The translations under genes were made by a program, and so were the position numbers. The notes under the pieces were generated by a model that was not told the DNA's origin, made no database searches, and saw only the letters and a program-made list of their open reading frames with translations. A DNA stretch of 64,000 nucleotides, taken from positions 1 through 64,000 of the forward strand of contig CALUHC010000011.1 in assembly GCA_944320355.1 (NCBI GenBank). The letters are read 5' to 3'. This document shows positions 17,488-25,198 of the stretch, piece by piece. Numbering within the stretch: position 1 is the stretch's first letter; every line of letters starts with the position of its first letter. This DNA is from an uncultured Prevotella sp. GTDB taxonomy: Bacteria > Bacteroidota > Bacteroidia > Bacteroidales > Bacteroidaceae.

Positions 17488-18527
17488 ACCGCTCCATCGC
17501 CATCATGGCTGCCCGCGCCGCTGGCATCGCCATAGCACTTGGCCAGAAACATCTCAATGTCGCCCTGCAGGCGGCGGAATTGCGGGCAGTTCATATAGCC
17601 AGTGCCTTTCTTCAGCATCGAGGATATGCTCTCGATGCTGTTTTCATAACATGACATTTCGTTACGCATCTGCGTGTTGTGCACTGAGGTGCGCGAGATT
17701 TCTTCCTCGCGCTCCATCCGCAGGCGGGTGCACACTTTCGTCATTATAGGCACCACCACAGTGTCGAACAGATGATGCCCCTGCATATATAGATATGTGG
17801 TCTGCGGCGTCACGCCCAGGCTCTCCAACTCCACGGTCAAGGCGGCTATCGCGCTCTTGGCTTTGGGATAGCGGTTCTGCATGGCATGCACCCTGTGGCG
17901 CACCTTGGAGCGCAGACGGTCTATGGAAGCCTGCGGATACTGCACGGTGAAGCCGCCGGGCTCGGCCACACGGTTGAAATCGGAGAGCGAGAAGTCATTG
18001 TGCCGCCCCGTGCGATACATCCACACGGACCACACAAAGAGCGGATAGCAAACTTCAGAGAACTGCTTCATGTATTCAACGAAGTCGAATATGGCATGGT
18101 CGTTGAGCGTGGCCATCACACAGACGGTGTGAAGTCCCTGCGCATAGCACTGGTAGTTCTCTATCGCATAGACATAGGTGTGGAACACGTATGGGCTGTT
18201 CAGTATCATGGCCGACACGGGTGTGCTGCCCTGCATGAGGTAGTCGTAATCGGCATCTACGCAAGCTATCATGTCGCGCCCCACCTTGCTGCCTATCAGG
18301 TTCATCAGAACTGACTTCTTGCCGCGCTTCAGCCTGCCCTTCGACGGTAGCATCACTTCAAAGAAGCGGGTGTCGTCCTCGAAGCGGTCAAGAACCGTCC
18401 GCCAGAAGAACACGTCGTCATAGCTCTCCACATAGGCCACTATCTTACGCCTTGCGCGCTTGGAGTTCAGGCTGTTGGCCGCCTCCACGTAGCGCGATGT
18501 GATATTGTCTCTGAGTCGTTTGACCAT
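17475..18527 (-). CDS. DUF4435 family protein, TOPRIM-like, partner of the upstream ATPase
   Basis: A 350-residue soluble protein without a signal peptide. The N-terminal half has a TOPRIM-like pattern: VAYVESYDDVFFWR (Glu34, Asp37/Asp38) and IACVDADYDYL (Asp91, Asp93, Asp95), which fits the DUF4435 family. DUF4435 proteins are commonly encoded next to ABC-type ATPases; the AriB subunit of the PARIS anti-phage system is one example (established knowledge). The C-terminal part, with charged helices around MEREEEISRTSVHN, is not recognised. It lies 299 bp downstream of the ATPase gene in the same direction and overlaps manA tail to tail. Nuclease activity and a defence role are inferences; a house-keeping DNA-metabolism role is equally open. 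Confidence 0.8.
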   Translation of the reverse strand: MVKRLRDNITSRYVEAANSLNSKRARRKIVAYVESYDDVFFWRTVLDRFEDDTRFFEVMLPSKGRLKRGKKSVLMNLIGSKVGRDMIACVDADYDYLMQGSTPVSAMILNSPYVFHTYVYAIENYQCYAQGLHTVCVMATLNDHAIFDFVEYMKQFSEVCYPLFVWSVWMYRTGRHNDFSLSDFNRVAEPGGFTVQYPQASIDRLRSKVRHRVHAMQNRYPKAKSAIAALTVELESLGVTPQTTYLYMQGHHLFDTVVVPIMTKVCTRLRMEREEEISRTSVHNTQMRNEMSCYENSIESISSMLKKGTGYMNCPQFRRLQGDIEMFLAKCYGDASGAGSHDGDGAVQAT

Positions 18528-18554
18528 AAGCTTGCCTTTGTTTTGGTTTGTAGT

Positions 18555-18815
18555 GACACGGAGTTAACAGGAGTAGGCTCCCTGCGGTCGCCCGAGTTAA
18601 CGGACAAATGCTTTTGAGTACGGCAGAAAACGGTTTCATTTCCATACTTACCGCTTGTCCGTTGACTCCCGATAACTACGTTACGAAGTGCCAAACAACG
18701 CGTGCCGCCCATTCTTCTTGCCATGCCCTCCATTAGGAAAAGCGCCTGCCCGTTAACTCCCCGGGCGGAATGCAGTGAAGCGATAACTTCCGTTAACTCC
18801 TTTGGCTCCTATAAA
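18555..18815. repeat. GTTAACGGAC repeats between the ATPase and DUF4435 genes
   Basis: Fills the 299-bp spacer. It holds GAGTTAACGGACAAATGCTT, then the opposite strand form TTGTCCGTTGACTCCCGATA, and a second set of GTTAACTCC motifs near 18750-18810. The two orientations can pair. No gene seen. Confidence 0.65.
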
Positions 18816-18826
18816 TTCCCTCCCCA

Positions 18827-19645
18827 TCACGATGTGATGTCGCTCACCTCGGTCACCTTGTCCATCCAGCCGTTCATTATAACGGCCGGCGAGTGGGTGG
18901 TGAGCACTATCTGCACGTTGGGGTTCAGCTCCACTATGAGGTCTATGAGGCGCTGCTGCCAGTCCACGTGCAGGCTCACTTCCGGCTCGTCCATGAAGAG
19001 CACGTATGGCTGGCCGTCCTCTATGAGCACCGTGAGCAGTATGACGAGCATCTGCTTCTCGCCGCTCGAAAGCTGGTAGGGAGTCAGCTCTTCGCCTATC
19101 TGCGTGAACATTATCTCATTCTTCGAGCGTATGAGTTGCTTGCCCGTGTCTGCGAAGAGCATATCCATCATGTCCTGGAACCTCTTCTTGGGCTGCGATA
19201 TCTCCTGCGCCTTCTGCGCAGCGTCGGGGTCTCCGCTGCGCAGAACCTCTATGATACGGTTGCCTATGTTCACCTGGTAGTCGAGATACTTGCGTTGCAA
19301 CTGGTACAGCTGCCAGTCGAGCTCGGTGGCCACTGAGGCGTCGACAATCTTGCTCACCACCTCTCCGCTCATCAGCGGGCGGTCGAAGCTGCGTATCACG
19401 TCGTAGCGTATCCAGCGCGCGTCCTCGGGCATCACCTTTATGCGCACGCCCTTCAGCATGTGGCTGGGAAACTCGCCGCCCTGCGCCAGGCCGCGCACCA
19501 CCTTGTTGAGTATGGTGCTCTTGCCCACGCCGTTGATGCCGCTGAGTATGTTCACCTTGGGGTCAAGGTTCCAAACTATATGGCGCGTGCCGCTCCACAG
19601 CGACTCTATCTCTATCTGCACGATGTAGTCTGCGTACTTTTGCAT
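18827..19645 (-). CDS. ABC-type (AAA) ATPase, partner of DUF4435 protein
   Basis: A 272-residue ATPase of the SMC/RecF/OLD-like ABC class with no transporter partner. Visible motifs are Walker A GINGVGKST (36-44), the ABC signature LSSGEKQML (192-200), Walker B YVLFMDEPEVSLH with catalytic Glu (214-226) and the switch LTTHSPAVI. A mixed helical stretch (about 105-175) stands where longer relatives have a coiled-coil arm, so this is a compact version. No membrane segments. It precedes the DUF4435/TOPRIM-like gene on the same strand, an arrangement like the ATPase-plus-TOPRIM modules of OLD, Gabija and PARIS systems (known families), but it is shorter than typical AriA. Function unproven. Confidence 0.85.
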   Translation of the reverse strand: MQKYADYIVQIEIESLWSGTRHIVWNLDPKVNILSGINGVGKSTILNKVVRGLAQGGEFPSHMLKGVRIKVMPEDARWIRYDVIRSFDRPLMSGEVVSKIVDASVATELDWQLYQLQRKYLDYQVNIGNRIIEVLRSGDPDAAQKAQEISQPKKRFQDMMDMLFADTGKQLIRSKNEIMFTQIGEELTPYQLSSGEKQMLVILLTVLIEDGQPYVLFMDEPEVSLHVDWQQRLIDLIVELNPNVQIVLTTHSPAVIMNGWMDKVTEVSDITS

Positions 19646-19672
19646 AAGCCTCTGTTTTTAAAATACTATTGG

Positions 19673-19710
19673 CAAATATAACCATTTCCGCCGGAAAATG
19701 CGTACTTTTG
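19673..19710. promoter_or_regulatory. Divergent -7 boxes for the ATPase gene and the DMT permease
   Basis: Minus strand TATATTTG (19680-19673) faces the ATPase gene; plus strand TACTTTTG (19703-19710) faces the permease gene 31 bp away. Neither has a good TTTG at the standard distance, so only the -7 elements are claimed. Confidence 0.5.
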
Positions 19711-19740
19711 TACCCCGATTTTGATTAAAATAACACTATC

Positions 19741-20679
19741 ATGGACAACAAACGACCTCTCGTGGCCCACCTGAGTATGTTTCTGGCCTGCGCGCTCTGG
19801 GGGCTCATGGCCCCGCTGGGCAAGGATGCCATGGGCCACGGCATCACCGGCGTTGAGCTTGTCACGTTCCGCGTGGCAGGCGCGGCCGTGCTGTTTTGGC
19901 TCGCATCGCTCTTCGCCAAGCGCGAGCACGTGCCCGGGCGCGACCTCGTGCGTCTTGTCTTCGCCGGGCTGCTGGGCCTGGTGTTCAACCAGTGCTGCTA
20001 CATCATCGGCTTGAGCATGACCTCGCCAATCAACGCCAGCATAGTGACCACCTCCGCGCCCATCTTTGCCATGCTGCTCTCGGCGCTCATACTGAAGGAA
20101 CCCATCACGGGCCAGAAGGCCGTGGGCGTGCTCATGGGCTTCAGCGGAGCGCTCATACTGATACTCACCAGCGCGCAGGCGGCCAGCTCGAAGGTGGGCG
20201 ACCTGCGCGGCGACCTGCTCTGTCTCTTCGCCCAGTTCTCCTTCGCGCTCTATCTTGCGCTGTTCCGTCCGCTCGTGCAACGCTATTCCGTGTTCACCGT
20301 CAACAAGTGGATGTTCACCTTCGCCACGGCTCTCGTGCTGCCTTTCACATTCGGGCGCATGACCGACATACGCTGGACCGAAGTGCCCGCCGCCACATGG
20401 CTTGAGACGCTCTACGTCGTGGCCGTGGGCACCTTCCTCTGCTACGTGCTTATGATGGTGGGGCAGCGCACGCTCAGGCCTACGGTGGTGAGCATCTACA
20501 ACTACCTGCAGCCGGTGGTCTCGGTTGTTGTCAGCGTCATGACGGGCCTCGGAGTGTTCGCCCCCGCCCATGCCCTTGCCGTGGTGCTTGTGTTCGGCGG
20601 TGTGTGGCTGGTCACCAAGTCGAAGAGCCGACGCGACATCACCTCTGCGCAAAACGCCACGGAACAAAGCGGGAAATAG
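19741..20679 (+). CDS. DMT superfamily (EamA) permease
   Basis: Inner-membrane transporter with ten predicted helices in two EamA repeats, 312 residues. Visible features are the start LSMFLACALWGLMAPLGKDAM, FRVAGAAVLFWLASLF, the first-repeat end SPINASIVTTSAPIFAMLLS followed by LKEPITGQKAVGVLMGFSGALI, and in the second repeat YVLMMVGQRTLRPTVVSIY and YLQPVVSVVVSV. Substrates in this family range from amino acids to drugs and metabolites; nothing here decides it. The ATG at 19741 is used. Repeat copy B begins ~60 bp after the stop. Confidence 0.9.
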   Translation: MDNKRPLVAHLSMFLACALWGLMAPLGKDAMGHGITGVELVTFRVAGAAVLFWLASLFAKREHVPGRDLVRLVFAGLLGLVFNQCCYIIGLSMTSPINASIVTTSAPIFAMLLSALILKEPITGQKAVGVLMGFSGALILILTSAQAASSKVGDLRGDLLCLFAQFSFALYLALFRPLVQRYSVFTVNKWMFTFATALVLPFTFGRMTDIRWTEVPAATWLETLYVVAVGTFLCYVLMMVGQRTLRPTVVSIYNYLQPVVSVVVSVMTGLGVFAPAHALAVVLVFGGVWLVTKSKSRRDITSAQNATEQSGK

Positions 20680-20739
20680 CCGCAAGGAGAGGCCCCCACC
20701 GACCTCCACCACTCTTTAAAAGTAAAAAAATATAAAGGT

Positions 20740-21231
20740 AAAAAAGTAAAAAGCCATGCGGAAGGAACGCTGTGGAAACAAGCAAAAACTATCGTCTGAA
20801 CTCCTGCGATTACTGAACTACTGACTACAAAACTATCGTCTGCACTCCTGCCTCCCGCCTCCTGCCTCCCGAAATTTAACACTTCGTTTTCTGTCGAAAT
20901 AGGAAACGAAAAACATAGTCAGGTAAAATATCTTGACAAAAACGGCGCTTCATACCGCAAAACGGGCTGTTTCGGATTGTGAAAAGGCCCGTTTTGCAGT
21001 GCGATATGTGCCGTTTCAGATAGCAAAACGGCTGGTTTTGATGCCCGTTTCCGGTCAAAAAACAATGTTTACGGCCGTTTTTCGGCAGATATTTCGGTGT
21101 GCATCATTGCACAGTTTTCACAAATCGCCCACAACTCTCCTGCCTCTCAGCGAGTTGCAATTGCACGCCCAATACGGCGACATTTGCCTCCCTGGCACCT
21201 TTTTCCCGCGGAAACGCGATTCTCAGAGGGC
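20740..21231 (-). repeat. Long intergenic repeat, copy B (inverted relative to A)
   Basis: Reverse complement is nearly identical to 9850-10341 over ~492 bp, including the palindromes (20957-20997 and 21013-21036). It lacks the MITE that interrupts the outer edge of copy A. Copies A and B are inverted repeats flanking the panE-to-DMT permease segment. The 105-codon open frame inside (20933-21250 +) parallels the one in copy A, but I regard it as fortuitous. Confidence 0.85.
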
Positions 21232-21326
21232 TTTGCTTCAGCCTGATTAACGCTTTTAACGATTGTTGACGGTGCGGGCCCAAAAGCGCTTTTTGTGTTG
21301 TGGAAACCAAAAACACAAGCGTTTGT

Positions 21327-21357
21327 TTTGTGTTTTCTTCCATTTGTGCTAACTTTG
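21327..21357 (+). promoter_or_regulatory. Promoter of DUF3822-rsmD
   Basis: TTTG (21327-21330), 19 bp, TAACTTTG (21350-21357). The surrounding sequence GTTTGTTTTGTGTTTTCT then CCATTTG is also found upstream of the SGNH esterase gene (41867-41910, minus). It places transcription start about 20 bp before the ATG at 21385. Confidence 0.82.
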
Positions 21358-21384
21358 TGGGCTAAAAGCACTTTCAGCATCATA

Positions 21385-22209
21385 ATGGACACAGCCCGAA
21401 ACAGCAACACATCCGCCATGAAGCGGCGCATCACCATACGTGTGAGCCGCCACTCGCTGTCGTTCTCCACGGTCAGCGTGACCACCGGAGGCAACAGTGT
21501 GATTTTTGAACCGTACACGGTGAAGAGCGGAATCTCTATGCCTGCCAACCTGCGCGAGGCGTTCAAGACGGCCGCCCTGCCCGCCGAGGACTTCAAGAGG
21601 GCTCTGCTCATGGTCGACTCGCCCGTGCTCATGGTGCCGGTGGACCTGTTTCGAGAGGCCGACGCTGAGACGCTCTACCGCCATTCGTTCACCCGGCACG
21701 AGCCAGACAGGGTGATGTTCAATGTGCTGCCGGAGCTGAACGCCGTGGCGCTCTTTGCTGTCAGCAAGGACCTGAAGCTCGTCGTGGACGACCGGTTTGC
21801 CGACGTTACGGTGAACTGCTCCATGACCCCGGTGTGGAAATACCTGCACCAGCGCAGCTACATAGGCTCGCGCAGCAAGCTCTACGGCTATTTCCACGAC
21901 AGGCGGCTCGACGTGTTCAGCTTCGCGCAGAACCGTTTCAAGTACTGCAACGCCTTCGACGTGAGCCACGCACACGACGCCCTGTACTTCCTCCTCTACG
22001 TGTGGAAACAGCTGGCGCTGAAGCCCGAGCACGACGAGATGCACATTGTGGGCGACATACCCGAGCGCGACTGGATTCTGGCCGAGCTGCGGAAGTTCCT
22101 GCTGAGGGCATACGTGATCAATCCATCGGCCGACTTCAACCGCGCGCCGGCGTCGCTCGTGGCTGGTATGCCATACGATCTCATGGCTTATTACATAAAA
22201 GGGAGGTGA
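21385..22209 (+). CDS. DUF3822 family protein
   Basis: A 274-residue soluble protein of unknown function. The family is characteristic of Bacteroidetes and usually sits immediately before rsmD, as here (4-bp gap). The middle holds LLMVDSPVLMVPVDLFREAD and MFNVLPELNAVALFAVSKDL, a pattern reminiscent of an actin-like/ASKHA fold, though I cannot confirm this. The frame is open from 21295, but that start precedes the promoter at 21327-21357, so the ATG at 21385 (or the next at 21418, MKRRITIRVS) is the real start. No signal peptide or membrane segment. The pairing with rsmD suggests a ribosome-related role, which is inference. Confidence 0.85.
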   Translation: MDTARNSNTSAMKRRITIRVSRHSLSFSTVSVTTGGNSVIFEPYTVKSGISMPANLREAFKTAALPAEDFKRALLMVDSPVLMVPVDLFREADAETLYRHSFTRHEPDRVMFNVLPELNAVALFAVSKDLKLVVDDRFADVTVNCSMTPVWKYLHQRSYIGSRSKLYGYFHDRRLDVFSFAQNRFKYCNAFDVSHAHDALYFLLYVWKQLALKPEHDEMHIVGDIPERDWILAELRKFLLRAYVINPSADFNRAPASLVAGMPYDLMAYYIKGR

Positions 22210-22213
22210 CACG

Positions 22214-22747
22214 ATGAGAATAATCACAGGACTGTACAAGGGGCGGCACTTTGACATACCGCGCTCGTTCAAGGCTCGGCCCACCACCGATTTTGCCAAG
22301 GAGAACATTTTCAATGTGATAGGGGGGTACATCGACCTCGATGGAGCCGATGCGCTCGACCTCTTTTCCGGCACGGGCAGCATAACGCTCGAACTGCTCT
22401 CGCGAGGCTGTGCCACCGTGGTGAGCGTGGAGAGCGACCGCGACCACCACGCCTTCATCACCAAGTGCATAGCCAAGATAGGCGCCTCGAACTGCCTGGC
22501 GTTGCGTGCCGACGCGTTCCGTTACATCAAGACGTGCCGCCGCACGTTCGACTTCATTTTTGCCGACCCGCCATACGCTCTCCGCGAACTGCCATCCATA
22601 CCTTCTCTCGTGCTTTCAGGCAACCTGCTCTCTCCCGGCGGACTGTTCGTCTTCGAGCACGGGCGTGGCCATGACTTCAGCCAGCACCCGCTGTTCATCG
22701 ACCACCGTGAGTACGGGAGCGTCAACTTCTCGATGTTCAGGAGGTAG
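22214..22747 (+). CDS. rsmD: 16S rRNA (guanine(966)-N2)-methyltransferase RsmD
   Basis: SAM-dependent methylation of G966 in 16S rRNA. The 177-residue product is full length for the family: MRIITGLYKGRHFDIPRSF, RPTTDFAKENIFNVI, the SAM-binding ALDLFSGTGSITLELLSRG and the N6/N2-type catalytic motif FIFADPPYAL. It starts 4 bp after the DUF3822 stop. An 82-bp-arm inverted repeat begins ~10 bp after its stop and probably ends the transcript. Confidence 0.95.
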   Translation: MRIITGLYKGRHFDIPRSFKARPTTDFAKENIFNVIGGYIDLDGADALDLFSGTGSITLELLSRGCATVVSVESDRDHHAFITKCIAKIGASNCLALRADAFRYIKTCRRTFDFIFADPPYALRELPSIPSLVLSGNLLSPGGLFVFEHGRGHDFSQHPLFIDHREYGSVNFSMFRR

Positions 22748-22756
22748 GGGTTGGTA

Positions 22757-23019
22757 ATGGGAGTTATCGCTTCGCTCGGGGAGTTAACCGGAGTTATCGT
22801 GTCATTACATGACACTCGGGAAGTTAACGGACAATAGTTTTAGACTTGGTGTAACACGAAGTGTCGCAAGGGATTCTTGCTTCGCTCTGGTTGTTAACGG
22901 GGATTGGCGTATCATTTCGCATATCACCCGGTCAAGGACTATTGTCCGTTAACTTCCCGAGTGTCATGTAATGACACGATAACTCCGGTTAACTCCCCGA
23001 GCGAAGCGATAACTCCCAT
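22757..23019. repeat. 82-bp perfect inverted repeat between convergent rsmD and cls
   Basis: Left arm 22757-22838 and right arm 22938-23019 are perfect reverse complements over 82 bp, with a 99-bp central spacer. Each arm carries GAGTTATCGCTTCGCTCGG, GTGTCATTACATGACAC (itself a palindrome) and GAAGTTAACGGACAATAG. It lies exactly in the spacer of two convergent genes, where it could act as a bidirectional terminator. It is the longest hairpin in the window and a member of the GTTAACGGAC repeat family. Confidence 0.93.
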
Positions 23020-23031
23020 AAACAACCTCCC

Positions 23032-24456
23032 TCACAGCACTGGCGATACGAGTCTTGTCAGGCTTTCCCATAGGCGTGTGAGGAAGCGCGGCGGGTTGCG
23101 CATGGCGCGGGTGTTGAACAGCACCGAGCGGGCCTGGTCGTGCATGAAGATTGTCTTGAGGCGCAGGGCGGTGTCGCGGTCATAGAAGAATGCGTTGCAC
23201 TCGAAGTCGTTCTCGAAGCTGCGGAAATCGACGTTTGTGGACCCACAGGTGGAGAGAAAGTCGTCGCACACCATCATTTTGCTGTGCAGGAATCCTGCTG
23301 TGTACATATATATCTTGGCCCCTGCGCGTGCCATGTCGCGCAGGTAGGACCGGCTGGCCCACTCTATGAACTTCGTGTCGCTCTTGCGTGGCACGATGAT
23401 GCGTATGTCTATGCCGCCGAGTGATGCCGCCTTCAGGGCGAAGAGCACCGGCTCTGTGGGCAGGAAGTAGGGGGTCTCTATGTATATGTAGCGGCGCGCG
23501 CCGAGTATGGCGCGGACATATCCCTGCATGATTTCGGGGTAGGGGGATATCGGGCTGCTCGTCACTATCTGCGCTATGCAGGGCGACTGCACGCTGCCGT
23601 CGGGCTGAGGATAGTACTTGCGGCTTGAAATGAGAGTGCGGTCGACGAAATACCAGTCGACGAGAAAGGCCCGCTGCAGGCCGTAGACGGCCCCGCCGGT
23701 GATTCTCACCATGGTGTCGCGCCACGCCTGCGTGCCGGTTCCCTTGACATACCGCAGTGCTATGTTCATGCCGCCGATGAAGCCTTCGCGCCCGTCTATG
23801 ACCACTATCTTGCGGTGGTTGCGGTAGTTCACCTTGCTGGTGAACGTGGGAAACCTCACGGGGAGGAACGGCCTGACGTCAACGCCGCCGCGGCGCATAC
23901 GCTCAAAGAAGCGGCGTGGCACCTTCCAGCAGCCCACATCGTCGTATATCACCCTGACCTCAACGCCGCGGCTGGCGCTGTCCATGAGCGCGTCGGCCAC
24001 GAGGTTGCCCAGCGGGTCGTCGGCGAAGATGAATATGTTGATGTGTATGTGGTGGCGCGCCCGGCCTATGGCGGCCAGCAGTTCGAGGAAGAAGGTGGCG
24101 CCGTCTGTGTATATGTCGGCTTTGGTGTTGTTGAAAGGCAGAGCCGTGTTCTGGTTTACGAAGAGGTCTATTATCTGCTTGTACTCAGTTGGCAGGCGCA
24201 GATCGCGCTGCTCGGCGAACTCAAGCATGGCCCGTTTGGTGAGCTGGTCCATGCTGCGGCGGCTGATGACGCGGTCGCGGCGCGTGTTTACGCCGAAGAA
24301 CGCGTAGAGCACCATGCCAACAATCGGCACGAAGAATATGACAAGAGCCCATGCCATGGTCTTGGCCGGCTGGCGGTTGTCCATCAGTACGTGGATGATT
24401 GTCACGGTGACTATTATCTCGTAGACAACAACGATGGCTATGTAGAGTCCGTGCAT
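23032..24456 (-). CDS. cls: Cardiolipin synthase (phospholipase D family)
   Basis: Inner-membrane enzyme joining phosphatidylglycerol molecules to cardiolipin. The 474-residue product has two N-terminal membrane segments (GLYIAIVVVYEIIVTVTIIHV and MAWALVIFFVPIVGMVLYAFF), then two PLD domains with HKD motifs: NHRKIVVIDGREGFIGGMN and LHSKMMVCDDFLSTCGSTN. The frame is open from 24558, but the ATG at 24456 directly precedes the first membrane helix and is preferred. It stands alone, convergent with rsmD. Confidence 0.92.
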   Translation of the reverse strand: MHGLYIAIVVVYEIIVTVTIIHVLMDNRQPAKTMAWALVIFFVPIVGMVLYAFFGVNTRRDRVISRRSMDQLTKRAMLEFAEQRDLRLPTEYKQIIDLFVNQNTALPFNNTKADIYTDGATFFLELLAAIGRARHHIHINIFIFADDPLGNLVADALMDSASRGVEVRVIYDDVGCWKVPRRFFERMRRGGVDVRPFLPVRFPTFTSKVNYRNHRKIVVIDGREGFIGGMNIALRYVKGTGTQAWRDTMVRITGGAVYGLQRAFLVDWYFVDRTLISSRKYYPQPDGSVQSPCIAQIVTSSPISPYPEIMQGYVRAILGARRYIYIETPYFLPTEPVLFALKAASLGGIDIRIIVPRKSDTKFIEWASRSYLRDMARAGAKIYMYTAGFLHSKMMVCDDFLSTCGSTNVDFRSFENDFECNAFFYDRDTALRLKTIFMHDQARSVLFNTRAMRNPPRFLTRLWESLTRLVSPVL

Positions 24457-24587
24457 TTGTGCCTGTTTTTGTGCCGGGCGGGCATCGGGGCAGCCCCATT
24501 CTGCCTGTCGCCGCGGCTTGTGTGATGCAAATATCATTAAAAAAAACGAGACAGACAAATATTTGGAGAGGGAAATGAATTTAGTGC

Positions 24588-24830
24588 AGAGTTTAGAGTG
24601 CAGAGTGAAGAGGTATGATTACCTTCAGTGCAGAACGATGAGTGCAGAGTGCAGAGGTATGATTAGCTTCAGTGCAGAACGATGAGTGAAGAGTGAAGAG
24701 GTATGATTAGCTTCAGCGCAGAACGATGAGTGAAGAGTGCAGAGGTAGGATTAGCTTCAGTGCAGAACGATGAGTGATGAGTGCAGAGGTAGGATTACCT
24801 TCAGCGCAGAATGCGGAGCGATGAATGCCG
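24588..24830. repeat. 44-bp tandem repeat array (about 5 copies)
   Basis: Successive copies begin with AGGTATGATTA or AGGTAGGATTA at 24611, 24655, 24699, 24743 and 24787, a constant 44-bp period; each unit includes TTCAGTGCAGAACGATGAGT. Copies differ at a few positions. No spacers separate them, so this is a minisatellite and not a CRISPR array. Upstream of the cls start; no gene seen. Confidence 0.9.
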
Positions 24831-24907
24831 GAACAAATTTAACATTATTATGTTAAAGGCCGTCACAGCATCCATCCCGTCCAATCACTTGATACTCAAC
24901 AAGTTGA

Positions 24908-25007
24908 AAAACGTGCCGTTTCGGATTGCGAAACGGCACGTTTTGTCGTCCGAGACAGGCCATATCATGGCGCGAAATGTGCCGTTTTGCATTCCCAAAC
25001 GGCACAT
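24908..25007. repeat. AAACG-type palindrome cluster
   Basis: Two stems: 24908-24944, a perfect 15-bp stem (AAAACGTGCCGTTTC with its complement, 7-nt loop), and 24977-25007, a perfect 11-bp stem (ATGTGCCGTTT). Intergenic between cls and the SusD gene at 25199, inside the gap flanked by the 44-bp repeats. Confidence 0.85.
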
Positions 25008-25103
25008 ACCAAAAATCAATGCGACACAAGCCATTTTTAGTTACATATTTGCAAGTATAGCCAGAAGCACTTCATCCCACTCCATCTAAGCCACCACACC
25101 CAA

Positions 25104-25195
25104 GCAAATCATACCTCTGCACTCTTCACTCATCGTTCTGCGCTGAAGGTAGTCATACCTCTGCGCTCATCACTCTGCGTTCTGCGCTATAACAG
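25104..25195. repeat. Inverted copies of the 44-bp repeat
   Basis: About two copies, in reverse orientation to the 24588-24830 array (CATACCTCTGCACTCTTCAC and TCATCGTTCTGCGCTGAAGG). The two arrays face each other across ~270 bp and end 4 bp before the SusD stop codon. Confidence 0.8.
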
Positions 25196-25198
25196 CGT

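Noticed and set aside
17475-18527. DUF4435 protein as a primase or topoisomerase
   Set aside because: The TOPRIM-like residues are present, but there is no zinc finger, primase core or topoisomerase tyrosine domain, and the real DnaG is encoded at 37867-39819.
19666-20712. 348-codon open frame on the minus strand, His/Glu-rich
   Set aside because: Antisense to the DMT permease gene; the composition is an artefact of the opposite strand.
20933-21250. 105-codon frame shared by repeat copies A and B
   Set aside because: It spans palindromes that need pairing, and copy C keeps only its end. I treat it as part of the repeat, though the small-protein option is mentioned in findings.
21295-21384. 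Upstream start for the DUF3822 gene
   Set aside because: The extension runs through a consensus promoter (21327-21357), so it would not be transcribed from that promoter.
24588-24830. CRISPR array
   Set aside because: The 44-bp units are directly adjacent without variable spacers, and there are no cas genes.
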